Both the position numbers and the translations under genes were made by a program. Below, in pieces: positions 26,972 through 35,285 of a stretch of DNA of 64,000 bases (the stretch's first letter is position 1; the number at the start of each line of letters is the position of its first letter). Location: contig NZ_JAKGTQ010000002.1 of NCBI RefSeq assembly GCF_021568285.1, positions 310,001 to 374,000 of the forward strand, written 5' to 3'. The notes under the pieces are model-generated. The model made no database searches, was not told where the DNA came from, and worked only from the letters and a program-made list of their open reading frames with translations. The stretch is from Rheinheimera sp. UJ63 (GTDB lineage: Bacteria; Pseudomonadota; Gammaproteobacteria; Enterobacterales; Alteromonadaceae).

Positions 26972-28699
26972 ATGAGCCTTGAAGCGAGTGTGCTGATAGG
27001 GTTGCTGGTGATGTTGCTGATGGCGTTATTACGCTTTCAGCAGCATGCCGCCGGTGTATTTGGTGCCATGTTACTTGGCTTGTTAGCCTTGGGTTTTATT
27101 GAGACGGCCGATGTATTAAAAAATGCGGCCAACTCGGGTTTAGCCACGTTAGTGTTGCTGGTTTTAATTTCTTACTCGTTAGAGAAAACCAGTATCTTAC
27201 GGCGTATTTCGCGCTTTTTATTTACCCGCTCTGTGTCGGGTTCGGTGTTTCGCACCGTCAGTTTTGCCGCTTTAGCCTCATCAGTATTAAATAATACCGC
27301 CGTTGTGGCAGCGATGCTTAACACCGTGCGTAGTAATAAAACGGTGTCGCCAGCAAAGTTGTTGATCCCACTCTCTTATGCCGCGATCTTCGGCGGAACT
27401 TTAACCTTAATAGGTACTTCGACCAACTTAATCGTGCATTCAATGTTAACTGAAAAAGGCCATCCGGGTTTTGGCTTTTTTGACTTTACCCTAATAGGTT
27501 TAGGCGTCACGCTAGCCTGCGGTGGGGTCGTCATTTTTATGAGCCGATTTTTACCGAATGACACCATTTCAGCTGAAAACCATAGCGCTTACCTGTTAGA
27601 AGCTGAATTGATGGCCGACTCGCCATTGGTAGGGCTTACGGTGGAAGAAGCCGGCTTGCGCCATCTTGATGCGTTATTTTTAACTGAAATCGTTAGAGGT
27701 AAGCAATTAATCCGGCCCGTAGCGCGTTATGACGTATTGTGTGCCGGCGATAAATTACTCTTTAGTGGCAACGTACACAAAGTCAACGTGCTCAAACAAT
27801 TTGTGGGGTTACGGTTATTTGCTGATGATAACGGTTTAACGACGCAAGTATTAACCGAGGTGATGATCAAGGAAGAGTCGGTATTAATGGGTCAAACTTT
27901 AAAAAGTACCGGGTTTCGAGCCAGGTTCGATGCTGCGGTCGTGGCTGTGCGCCGTGAGGGCGAACAAGTCAGCGGTAAGTTGGGCGATATAGCATTAAAA
28001 GCCGGTGATGTAATGCTATTGGCAACTGGGCCAGATTTTAGCAGCAGGCATAACCTGAGTAAAAACTTCTATATTCTGTCGGATATTGATACCGAAGATA
28101 TGCTCAGTGGCCACCGTGAAAAACTGACGTGGTGGGGCTTTGCGCTGATGATTGGTGTGAGTGTGTTCACCTCTATCAGTTTGTTACAAGCGGCGATGTT
28201 CTTTCTGGCAGTGTTATTGTTTGCCAAGTGCTTAACCGTTAACGAAATAAAACGCCGCTTTCCTGTGGAAATTTGGCTGGTGGTCACCAGTGCGCTATGT
28301 ATTGCTACGGCGATGAATACTACCGGCTTATCGAACGTGATAAGTCAATTTGCAAGCACAGGTTTAAGTGGCCAAGCGCCGTTCTTTACCTTAATGGGCA
28401 TTTTTTTATTAACTTATTTGTTAACAGAAATGATTACCAACAATGCCGCCGCGGCATTAATGTTTCCTATCGCCTATAGCTTGGCACAGGGGATGGGCGT
28501 TGATCCAATACCCATGGTGATGGGGGTGGCATTTGCCGCGTCAGCCAGCTTTATCACGCCTTACGGTTATCAAACCAACTTAATGGTATTTAATGCGAGC
28601 AATTACCGTCTCAAGCATTTTTTCCTGATGGGAGCGCCCGTAGCTATTACTTACATCGTGGTTAGTTTACTTCTTATCCCCCGCGTTTTTCCCTTTTAA
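26972..28699 (+). CDS. SLC13/DASS-family permease with two RCK_C domains
   Basis: A 575-residue membrane protein. N-terminal helices resemble Na+/sulfate (citrate) transporters, with paired half-site motifs ASSVLNNTAVVAAML and LTEMITNNAAAALMFPIAY. The middle cytoplasmic part (about residues 205-370) carries two TrkA_C/RCK_C domains (LVGLTVEEAGLRHLDALFLTE; VLMGQTLKSTGFRARFDAAV). It starts 3 bp after cysN, so sulfate uptake for the CysDN pathway is a fair inference. Related proteins with this arrangement are annotated as sulfate or dicarboxylate permeases. Confidence 0.88.
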   Translation: MSLEASVLIGLLVMLLMALLRFQQHAAGVFGAMLLGLLALGFIETADVLKNAANSGLATLVLLVLISYSLEKTSILRRISRFLFTRSVSGSVFRTVSFAALASSVLNNTAVVAAMLNTVRSNKTVSPAKLLIPLSYAAIFGGTLTLIGTSTNLIVHSMLTEKGHPGFGFFDFTLIGLGVTLACGGVVIFMSRFLPNDTISAENHSAYLLEAELMADSPLVGLTVEEAGLRHLDALFLTEIVRGKQLIRPVARYDVLCAGDKLLFSGNVHKVNVLKQFVGLRLFADDNGLTTQVLTEVMIKEESVLMGQTLKSTGFRARFDAAVVAVRREGEQVSGKLGDIALKAGDVMLLATGPDFSSRHNLSKNFYILSDIDTEDMLSGHREKLTWWGFALMIGVSVFTSISLLQAAMFFLAVLLFAKCLTVNEIKRRFPVEIWLVVTSALCIATAMNTTGLSNVISQFASTGLSGQAPFFTLMGIFLLTYLLTEMITNNAAAALMFPIAYSLAQGMGVDPIPMVMGVAFAASASFITPYGYQTNLMVFNASNYRLKHFFLMGAPVAITYIVVSLLLIPRVFPF

Positions 28700-28721
28700 T
28701 CCAGCCCTCCAGCTCCAGCAC

Positions 28722-28936
28722 TGATCAGACCACACTCCGGTACTGGTCCGACCGCACTCAGAGACAGGTCTTACCACACTCCGGTACTGGTCTGGCCGCA
28801 CTCAGAGTCAGGTCCTACCACACTCCGGTACTGGTCTGACCGCACTCAGAGACAGGTCCTACCACACTCTGGTACTGGTCTGACTGCACTCAGAGACAGG
28901 TCCTACCACAGTCCGGTACTGGTACGAGGTCTGATC
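28722..28936 (+). repeat. 22-bp tandem repeat array F, nine units, largest in the window
   Basis: Units start at 28723, 28745, 28767, 28789, 28811, 28833, 28855, 28877 and 28899. They strictly alternate between CGGTACT-type and CAGAGACA-type endings, each beginning GGTC. The array is bounded by GATCAGACC (28722-28730) and its inverted copy GGTCTGATC (28928-28936). It occupies most of the 309-bp gap between the SLC13 gene and the RAYT gene; the rest (28937-29008) is AT-rich and may hold the RAYT promoter. Confidence 0.95.
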
Positions 28937-29008
28937 GGTGAAATTTTTATTTGCAGCTTTTAATTTTGTTTACTATTTTAAAATTTGTTTAACATAAGGT
29001 TACTAAAA

Positions 29009-29668
29009 ATGTCTAGGAGGCTACGTATGTTTATAGATAATATGCCATACCATATTGTGCATAGGGGACATAATCGGACGAATTGCTTCAAGTTTGAGGC
29101 TGTAAAAGGAATGTTCTTTTCTATGTTATGCAATAAGTTAGATGAATGTGGCATCAAATTACATGCTTTTGTGTTGATGTCGAATCACTATCATCTACTC
29201 GTTACACCGCAAAGTGGTAAAGAAGTACCGCACTTTATGCAATGCTTGGGTCGGCATTTTGCGGGTTACTATAATGCACTAAACGATAAAACCGGCACGG
29301 TATGGGATGGTAAATACTTTGCTAGTTTGGTCGAAAACGATTATTACGTTTTAGCATGTTATCGCTATATCGAACTTAACCCAGTTAGGGCAGGTATCGT
29401 TAGAACGCCGGATCAATATCATTGGTCAAGCTATCATAGCAATGCCGGCGGTTTAAACTCGCAAATCATTGTGCCACATCCGAGCTATGAGGCGTTAGGT
29501 GATAACAAATTTACCCGGCTACGTGCTTATCGTGAACTGTTTAACGCCGACATCGACAAAGCAGAGCTACAGGCTATCCGTCAGTCGCTGAATAAGAACT
29601 TGCCGTGTCAGTCTTTAATTGCAAGTAGCAAACAAGTTCAGCCTGAGGCTATGTCAATCTCGGTTTGA
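29009..29668 (+). CDS. REP-associated tyrosine transposase (RAYT), IS200-like HUH family
   Basis: A 219-residue Y1 transposase. The HUH motif is HYH in FVLMSNHYHLLVTPQSG; the helix with the likely catalytic Tyr and the signature ACYRYIELNPVRAGIV, YHWSSYHSNAGG and HPSYEALG follow, as in RAYT proteins that move REP/REPIN palindromes. The ATG at 29009 keeps the family N-terminus MSRRLRM..MPYHIVHRGHNR. However, a perfect AGGAGG (29015-29020) stands 6 bp before the ATG at 29027, so that shorter start may be used. It sits directly downstream of the biggest 22-bp array and has no IS-type ends of its own. Confidence 0.9.
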   Translation: MSRRLRMFIDNMPYHIVHRGHNRTNCFKFEAVKGMFFSMLCNKLDECGIKLHAFVLMSNHYHLLVTPQSGKEVPHFMQCLGRHFAGYYNALNDKTGTVWDGKYFASLVENDYYVLACYRYIELNPVRAGIVRTPDQYHWSSYHSNAGGLNSQIIVPHPSYEALGDNKFTRLRAYRELFNADIDKAELQAIRQSLNKNLPCQSLIASSKQVQPEAMSISV

Positions 29669-29769
29669 ATTTAATACGTACTCAAGGGGGTTGCAGTAAG
29701 GATAAATCGCTATTTTTTTCATGCAAAGTAAGTTAGCTTTAGTGCATTCAATCTTTGCCTGGAGTTTAC

Positions 29770-31182
29770 ATGTTATTACCTGTTGTTTTGGCAGGCGGCA
29801 GCGGTAGTCGGCTTTGGCCGCTTTCTCGAGAATTAATGCCAAAACAGTTTTTAACTTTGCATGGCGATAAATCTTTACTGCAATCTTCCCTGATCAGGCT
29901 TTCAGGGATCAGCACAGCTAAGCCCCTAGTTGTTTGCAACGAAGAGCATCGTTTTATTGCTGCAGAGCAGATAAGACAGTTAAATTTGCTAGATAAAAAT
30001 ATCATTTTAGAACCCACCAGCCGCAATACCGCCCCTGCCATTACGATAGCTGCGTTATATGCTATGCAACATGGTGAAGATCCCACTTTACTGGTGTTAG
30101 CTGCCGATCATGTTTTTTCTAATGTAAGTGCTTTTAAACAAGCAATATACACAGCAAAGCCCTTAGCAGAAAAGGGACTGTTAGTGACTTTTGGAATTAA
30201 ACCCACTGCGCCTGAAACGGGCTATGGCTACATCAAACAAGGCAAGATACTAAATGATTGTCCCAACGCATATCTGGTAAAGCAATTTATTGAAAAACCC
30301 ACTATCGAGCAGGCAAAACAACTGCTTTTAGACAGTGACGTTTGCTGGAATAGTGGGTTGTTTATGTTTAAAGCCAGTACCTTTTTAAACGAACTGGCCA
30401 TTTACCGCCCAGATATTCTTCTGCATTGCCAAAATGCAGTAGCACAAACGCTGGCTGATATGGACTTTATACGTATTAATAAAGAACTGTTTATAAACTG
30501 TCCGGCAGAATCTATAGATTATGCCGTGATGGAGCACACTCAATCTGCTGTGGTGGTGCCGATTGAATCAGAATGGAGTGATATTGGCTCTTGGTCAGCC
30601 CTTTGGGAGTTAGGCCAAAAAGATACTCGTGGTAATGTACAGCATGGTGAGGTGCTTCAGCATAATAGCCACAATAATTACGTTTATTCTGAAAGTGGTT
30701 TGGTTGCAACAATAGGCTTAGAAAATACCATTGTTATTCAAACTAGCGATGCTGTTTTAGTTGCAAATAAAGATCATGTTCAGCAGGTTAAAGAAATAGT
30801 GCAAACGATCAAAGAGCAAGGTCGTTCAGAGCATTATACACACCGACAGGTTTATCGGCCTTGGGGGCAATATGACATTATTGATCAAGGTGATGGATAT
30901 AAAGTTAAACGTATTACTGTTTTACCCGGTGAAAAATTATCCCTGCAAAGGCATCAACATCGTGCTGAACATTGGATTGTGGTATCAGGCCTTGCAAAAG
31001 TAACGCTAGATACCGTGGAGCAAACACTTAGTGAAAACCAATCCATCTATATTCCAATAGGTTGCATACATGCGCTAGAGAACCCTGGGCCTGAACTCTT
31101 AGAATTGATTGAAGTGCAGTCTGGTCGTTATCTTGAGGAAGATGATATTGAACGTTTTACGGATCGATATGGTAGGTGTTAG
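29770..31182 (+). CDS. manC: Mannose-1-phosphate guanylyltransferase / mannose-6-phosphate isomerase
   Basis: A 470-residue bifunctional enzyme. The nucleotidyltransferase domain begins LAGGSGSRLWPLSRELMPKQ and has FIEKPTIEQA. The C-terminal cupin isomerase domain has LSLQRHQHRAEHWIVVSG, the metal-site region. It makes GDP-mannose. No manB, gmd or mannosyltransferase that I can identify lies in the window, so the product may feed another polysaccharide. The ATG at 29770 with TGGAG upstream is chosen over the 5-codon-longer frame. Confidence 0.95.
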   Translation: MLLPVVLAGGSGSRLWPLSRELMPKQFLTLHGDKSLLQSSLIRLSGISTAKPLVVCNEEHRFIAAEQIRQLNLLDKNIILEPTSRNTAPAITIAALYAMQHGEDPTLLVLAADHVFSNVSAFKQAIYTAKPLAEKGLLVTFGIKPTAPETGYGYIKQGKILNDCPNAYLVKQFIEKPTIEQAKQLLLDSDVCWNSGLFMFKASTFLNELAIYRPDILLHCQNAVAQTLADMDFIRINKELFINCPAESIDYAVMEHTQSAVVVPIESEWSDIGSWSALWELGQKDTRGNVQHGEVLQHNSHNNYVYSESGLVATIGLENTIVIQTSDAVLVANKDHVQQVKEIVQTIKEQGRSEHYTHRQVYRPWGQYDIIDQGDGYKVKRITVLPGEKLSLQRHQHRAEHWIVVSGLAKVTLDTVEQTLSENQSIYIPIGCIHALENPGPELLELIEVQSGRYLEEDDIERFTDRYGRC

Positions 31183-31189
31183 TTTGAAG

Positions 31190-31228
31190 GGTACCGGTAA
31201 GTTAGCATACCGGTACCGTTCGTTTTTT
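31190..31228. terminator. Terminator between convergent manC and wecC
   Basis: GGTACCGGTA (31190-31199) and TACCGGTACC (31208-31217) are a perfect 10-bp inverted repeat with an 8-nt loop, followed on the plus strand by GTTCGTTTTTT. It clearly ends manC; because both genes converge within 45 bp, it may also stop wecC transcription. Confidence 0.85.
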
Positions 31229-32474
31229 AACCAAAAATCCCGCGTGTATCAATTACTACCTTCGCAGCAACTTCATTGATATGCATGGCTTTAAATTGGC
31301 GATGGTCAACTAGCACTACCAACACATTGGCCCGCTCCAGCGCTTTAGCGAGGGTAGTGAGTTTATCGTTGTGTTGACTCATGCGCTTCGGTAATGCTTT
31401 GATGTTTGGTTCAACTAACAGAATTTCACCAACGTTGTCATTGATTAGATGCTCGGCAATATCTAAAGCCGGGCTTTCGCGCAAGTCATCAATATCGGCT
31501 TTAAACGCCAAACCTAAGCAAGCGATAACAGGGCGTTTGAATTGATCAGCCGCTTCTTTAACTTTGTTAATAACATAATGTGGTTTGCCGTCATTAATTT
31601 CACGTGCAGTGCGGATCAAGTTGGCTAAATCTGGAGCTGAATCAACAATAAACCAAGGGTCAACGGCAATACAGTGGCCGCCAACACCCGGGCCAGGGCT
31701 CAAAATATTCACCCGTGGATGGCGATTCGACAGTTTAATCAATTCCCAAACGTTAATTTTTAATTTATCGCAGATCAGTGATAATTCATTGGCAAAGGCA
31801 ATGTTCACGTCACGAAAGGCGTTTTCAGTCAGCTTAGCCATTTCAGCAGTACGGGCATTGGTGCGTAAACATTCACCACGCACAAATAGCTGATAAAGCG
31901 ACATGGCCTTTTCAGCGCAGCGCTCTGTAATACCACCAATAATACGGTCGTTACTTACCAGCTCTTGCAATACGCGGCCGGGTAAAACGCGCTCAGGGCA
32001 ATGCGCAATATACACATCGGCAACGTCTGAGTGATCTAACGGCACTTTTAAGTCAGGGCGTAACTCTTTTAACCATTCGGCAATTTGCTCTGTGGTACCA
32101 ACCGGCGAGGTCGACTCCAGAACAATCAAGTTACCTTTCTCAATGACCGGCGCAATATTCTCTAATGCGGTGCGAATGTAACTCAGATCCGGCGCTTTGT
32201 TATCTTTAAACGGGGTGGGCACCGCAATCATAAACACTTCTGCCGGCTCAGGTACCAGCGAAGCGCGTAATTTACCGGTAGTAACTGCAGCCTGCACCAA
32301 CATATCTAAGTCGGGTTCCACAATGTGGATCTTGCCCTGGTTAATAGTGTTAACCGCATGCTCAGACACATCAATCCCGACGACTTCAACACCACGCGAA
32401 GCAATAACCGCTGCCGTAGGTAAACCGATGTAACCTAAGCCAATAACAGACACTTTAGAAAACTGAGATAGCAT
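31227..32474 (-). CDS. wecC: UDP-N-acetyl-D-mannosamine dehydrogenase, copy 1
   Basis: A 415-residue UDP-sugar 6-dehydrogenase oxidising UDP-ManNAc to UDP-ManNAcA. It has the NAD motif [29 protein letters not shown], the conserved [19 protein letters not shown] and the catalytic Cys in [17 protein letters not shown] second copy is at 42719. It is on the opposite strand to manC and lies next to repeat array G. Confidence 0.94.
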   Translation of the reverse strand: MLSQFSKVSVIGLGYIGLPTAAVIASRGVEVVGIDVSEHAVNTINQGKIHIVEPDLDMLVQAAVTTGKLRASLVPEPAEVFMIAVPTPFKDNKAPDLSYIRTALENIAPVIEKGNLIVLESTSPVGTTEQIAEWLKELRPDLKVPLDHSDVADVYIAHCPERVLPGRVLQELVSNDRIIGGITERCAEKAMSLYQLFVRGECLRTNARTAEMAKLTENAFRDVNIAFANELSLICDKLKINVWELIKLSNRHPRVNILSPGPGVGGHCIAVDPWFIVDSAPDLANLIRTAREINDGKPHYVINKVKEAADQFKRPVIACLGLAFKADIDDLRESPALDIAEHLINDNVGEILLVEPNIKALPKRMSQHNDKLTTLAKALERANVLVVLVDHRQFKAMHINEVAAKVVIDTRGIFG

Positions 32475-32606
32475 TAATGATTCCTTGCAACGCTTATATA
32501 ATGAGTATGAATAAGCTCATCTTAAGGTGCTGAATATGAATATACAATTTATCTGTAAAATAATTATTCAAATATCAGCATGAATTTTTCTTTTTGGGCT
32601 ATTACG

Positions 32607-32782
32607 GGTCTCTGAGTGTGGCCTGACCTGTCTCAGAGTGCGGCCAGACCAGTGTCTAAGTGTGGTCTGACCTGTACCGGAGTGTGGCCAGACCAGTGTC
32701 TGAGTGTGGACTGACCTGTCTCAGAGTGCGGTCAGACCAGTGTCTGAGTGTGGACCGACCTGTACCGGAGTGTGGTATGACC
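32607..32782 (-). repeat. 22-bp tandem repeat array G, eight units
   Basis: Units begin at 32607, 32629, 32651, 32673, 32695, 32717, 32739 and 32761, in the reverse orientation (TGTCTCAGAGTG.., AGTGTCTGAGTG.. and TGTACCGGAGTG.. types). The order of subtypes suggests duplication of a multi-unit block. It lies in the 313-bp gap between rmlB copy 1 and wecC copy 1, both on the minus strand; the remaining 32475-32606 is AT-rich and probably contains the wecC promoter. Confidence 0.93.
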
Positions 32783-32787
32783 AGTTG

Positions 32788-33792
32788 CTAGGGGAGGTAA
32801 GCTGTAATGGTTTTTACAATTCCCTCAGCAAAGTTGGTGCTGGGTTGCCAACCAAGTTGCTGGGAGATTTTTGTAGCATTTAAAGCATAGCGGCGATCAT
32901 GCCCAGGGCGGTCTGTCACAAACGTGATCAGCTCGTGGTAATGGTTAATACCCATTTTGCTAGCCGGTATAAGCTTATCGAGCTCATGACAAATAATGCT
33001 TACCACCTCCAGGTTAGTTAGTTGGTTACTCGCGCTAATGTTATAGCTTTCGCCAACAGTGCCCTTTTGCAATACCGTTAATAACGCCTTGGCGTGGTCT
33101 TCTACAAACAACCAATCGCGAATTTGCTGGCCATCACCGTAAATGGGCAGCGCTTGGCCTTTAAGGGCGCGGTTTATAACTAATGGGATCAGCTTTTCTT
33201 GATGCTGAAAAGGGCCATAATTATTGGTGCAATGGGTGGTTAACACCGGCAAACCATAAGTACGCTGCCAGGCTTGAACTAAATGATCACTGGCTGCTTT
33301 GCTAGCGGAATAAGGGCTACTGGGATGATAGGCCGTTTGCTCCGTTGCGGCATTCGCGGCTAGGGGAATATCGCCATAAACTTCATCCGTTGACACATGC
33401 AGTAACCTGAACACCTGCTGCTGTTGAATTGACAACTGTGCCCAATATTTTCGGCAGGCTTCAAGTAAACTAAAGGTGCCAACAATATTACTTTGTATAA
33501 AAGGCGCCGCACTATTGATAGAACGATCGACATGGCTCTCTGCTGCTAAATGCATCACATACTGCGGTTGATACTGTGTAAACAGTGAATAAAGTTCTAA
33601 CTCATCAACAATATCCTGCTGTTTAAAGCGATATCGGCAATCACCTTCCACTGCTTTTAACGCCAACGGATTTGCAGCATAAGACAGCTTATCAATATTC
33701 ACGATGGTAAAATCAGTTGTTGCTAACAGCAAACGCACCACAGCAGAGCCAATAAAACCGGAACCACCGGTAACAAACACACACTTATTCAT
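32788..33792 (-). CDS. rmlB: dTDP-glucose 4,6-dehydratase, copy 1
   Basis: A 334-residue extended SDR. It has [36 protein letters not shown] (catalytic Thr-Asp-Glu) and [17 protein letters not shown] with Tyr-Lys. It makes dTDP-4-keto-6-deoxyglucose. It is divergent from rmlC and rmlD, which complete dTDP-rhamnose together with rmlA at 45049. A second rmlB is at 43972. Confidence 0.94.
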   Translation of the reverse strand: MNKCVFVTGGSGFIGSAVVRLLLATTDFTIVNIDKLSYAANPLALKAVEGDCRYRFKQQDIVDELELYSLFTQYQPQYVMHLAAESHVDRSINSAAPFIQSNIVGTFSLLEACRKYWAQLSIQQQQVFRLLHVSTDEVYGDIPLAANAATEQTAYHPSSPYSASKAASDHLVQAWQRTYGLPVLTTHCTNNYGPFQHQEKLIPLVINRALKGQALPIYGDGQQIRDWLFVEDHAKALLTVLQKGTVGESYNISASNQLTNLEVVSIICHELDKLIPASKMGINHYHELITFVTDRPGHDRRYALNATKISQQLGWQPSTNFAEGIVKTITAYLP

Positions 33793-33846
33793 TCTTTTCT
33801 CTTACAAAGCCGTTAAAAGGCGCCAATAAAGCAACCGAGCTTTATG

Positions 33847-33852
33847 TATAAT
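33847..33852 (+). promoter_or_regulatory. Candidate -10 box for rmlCD
   Basis: A perfect TATAAT lies 31 bp upstream of the preferred rmlC start at 33883, in the rmlB-rmlC divergent gap. No good -35 is visible. The box overlaps the alternative upstream ATG at 33844, which argues against that longer start. Confidence 0.45.
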
Positions 33853-33882
33853 ACACCCATTAGCGCCTTACTTAGCCTACTC

Positions 33883-34434
33883 ATGCAGATTACTAAAACA
33901 CAATTAGCCGATTGCCTGCTGATCCAACCGCCGGTGTATCATGATAACAGAGGTCTTTTTCGTGAACTTTACGTTGCGGCTAAATACCAAGCGGCGGGTT
34001 TAACTCAAGCCTTTGTGCAAGATAACTTATCAAGCTCCCAACAAGGTGTGCTGCGCGGCATGCATTTTCAGCGCTTTAAACCGCAAGGTAAACTGATATC
34101 TGTTTTACACGGTGAAATTTACGATGTGATGTTAGATTTACGCCCCGCATCAGCCAGCTTTGGCCAATGGCAAGGTATATACTTAGATGCACAGCAAGCA
34201 CAACAGCTATGGATCCCGCCTGGTTTCGCCCATGGCTTTCAGGCATTAAGCACTTCTGCTTTAGTTTCTTATAAAACTACTGCGTATTACGACCCAGCCG
34301 ATGAAGGCGCGTTTAACGCGCTGGATCCAATGCTTGCTATTACATGGCCGCAGCCAGTTACTATGATGTCAGACAAAGATCGCGCAGCACCGGCCTTTGA
34401 GGTTGTTAAACAGCAACTAATAGCCACAATATAA
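33883..34434 (+). CDS. rmlC: dTDP-4-dehydrorhamnose 3,5-epimerase RmlC
   Basis: A 183-residue cupin-type epimerase with family motifs YHDNRGLFREL, QDNLSSSQQGVLRGMHFQ (active-site His), WIPPGFAHGFQALS and YDPADEGA. The open frame starts 13 codons earlier at 33844, but the ATG at 33883 gives the usual length and N-terminus (MQITKTQLADCLLIQP) and lies downstream of a TATAAT. It overlaps rmlD by one base (TAATG). Confidence 0.93.
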   Translation: MQITKTQLADCLLIQPPVYHDNRGLFRELYVAAKYQAAGLTQAFVQDNLSSSQQGVLRGMHFQRFKPQGKLISVLHGEIYDVMLDLRPASASFGQWQGIYLDAQQAQQLWIPPGFAHGFQALSTSALVSYKTTAYYDPADEGAFNALDPMLAITWPQPVTMMSDKDRAAPAFEVVKQQLIATI

Positions 34435-35285
34435 TGGTAATTACGCCAAACATTTTACTCACCGGTGCTAACGGCCAATTAGGTAAAGCGATTGCCGCAG
34501 AATTACTCGCTGCCAATATGGCCTTTGTGGCTACAAACCGTGACGAGTTAGACATTACTAACCAAGCCGCATTATCCGCTTTTTTACACCAGCTAAACCC
34601 CACCATTATTATTAACTGCGCGGCCTACACTGCAGTAGATCAAGCCGAAACAGACAGCGCAAGCTGCTTTGCGGTAAACGAGCTTGCCGTTAAAGCTTTA
34701 GCTGAATACTGCTATAAGACAGAATGTGTACTTATACACTTTTCAACCGATTATGTGTTTGACGGTACCAGCAGCAAACCCTACGAAGAGCAGGATAAGC
34801 CGAAGCCGTTAAATCAATATGGTAAAAGTAAGCTAGCGGGGGAGTTAGCTATTCAGCAAATAGCGTGCAGGCACTACATTATCAGAACCAGTTGGTTATA
34901 CAGTTATTCAGGTAAAAACTTTTACACCACCATGCAAAAATTGGCACAAGGCAGCAAGCCAGTAAAAGTAGTAAATGATCAATTGGGGGCGCCTACTCAC
35001 GCCGCTCACCTAGCTGCAGAAGTAGTTACTATTATTCAGCAACATCAAAGCGAGCAGGCTTTACCTTTTGGTCTTTATCACTATTGCGACGAGCAATACC
35101 AAAGCTGGTTTGAATTTGCCCAGCAAATCTTTAAAGCACAACAAAGCACAACCGAGCTACAGCCCATTAGCAGCCAAGAATATGCCGCTGCCGCCGCACG
35201 CCCCGCAAACAGCTGCTTAAACAGTCAGCGCCTAAAACAGTGGCTCAACACCCAAACTGGTCAGACCGCACTCCGGTACAGGTAA
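34434..35285 (+). CDS. rmlD: dTDP-4-dehydrorhamnose reductase RmlD with repeat-derived C-terminus
   Basis: A 283-residue SDR: LTGANGQLGKAIAAELL, NCAAYTAVDQAE, FSTDYVFDGTSSKPYEE and YGKSKLAGELA. It reduces dTDP-4-keto-rhamnose to dTDP-L-rhamnose. The final residues GQTALRYR and the TAA stop are supplied by a copy of the 22-bp repeat starting at 35259; the same peptide occurs inside CcmH. Removing it would leave a protein of normal length ending near RLKQWLNTQT, so activity is probably kept. Confidence 0.94.
   Translation: MVITPNILLTGANGQLGKAIAAELLAANMAFVATNRDELDITNQAALSAFLHQLNPTIIINCAAYTAVDQAETDSASCFAVNELAVKALAEYCYKTECVLIHFSTDYVFDGTSSKPYEEQDKPKPLNQYGKSKLAGELAIQQIACRHYIIRTSWLYSYSGKNFYTTMQKLAQGSKPVKVVNDQLGAPTHAAHLAAEVVTIIQQHQSEQALPFGLYHYCDEQYQSWFEFAQQIFKAQQSTTELQPISSQEYAAAAARPANSCLNSQRLKQWLNTQTGQTALRYR

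Noticed and set aside
28722..28936. CRISPR-like regular repeats in array F and the other 22-bp arrays
   Set aside because: The units are contiguous with no unique spacers, two subtypes alternate, and no cas gene is present.
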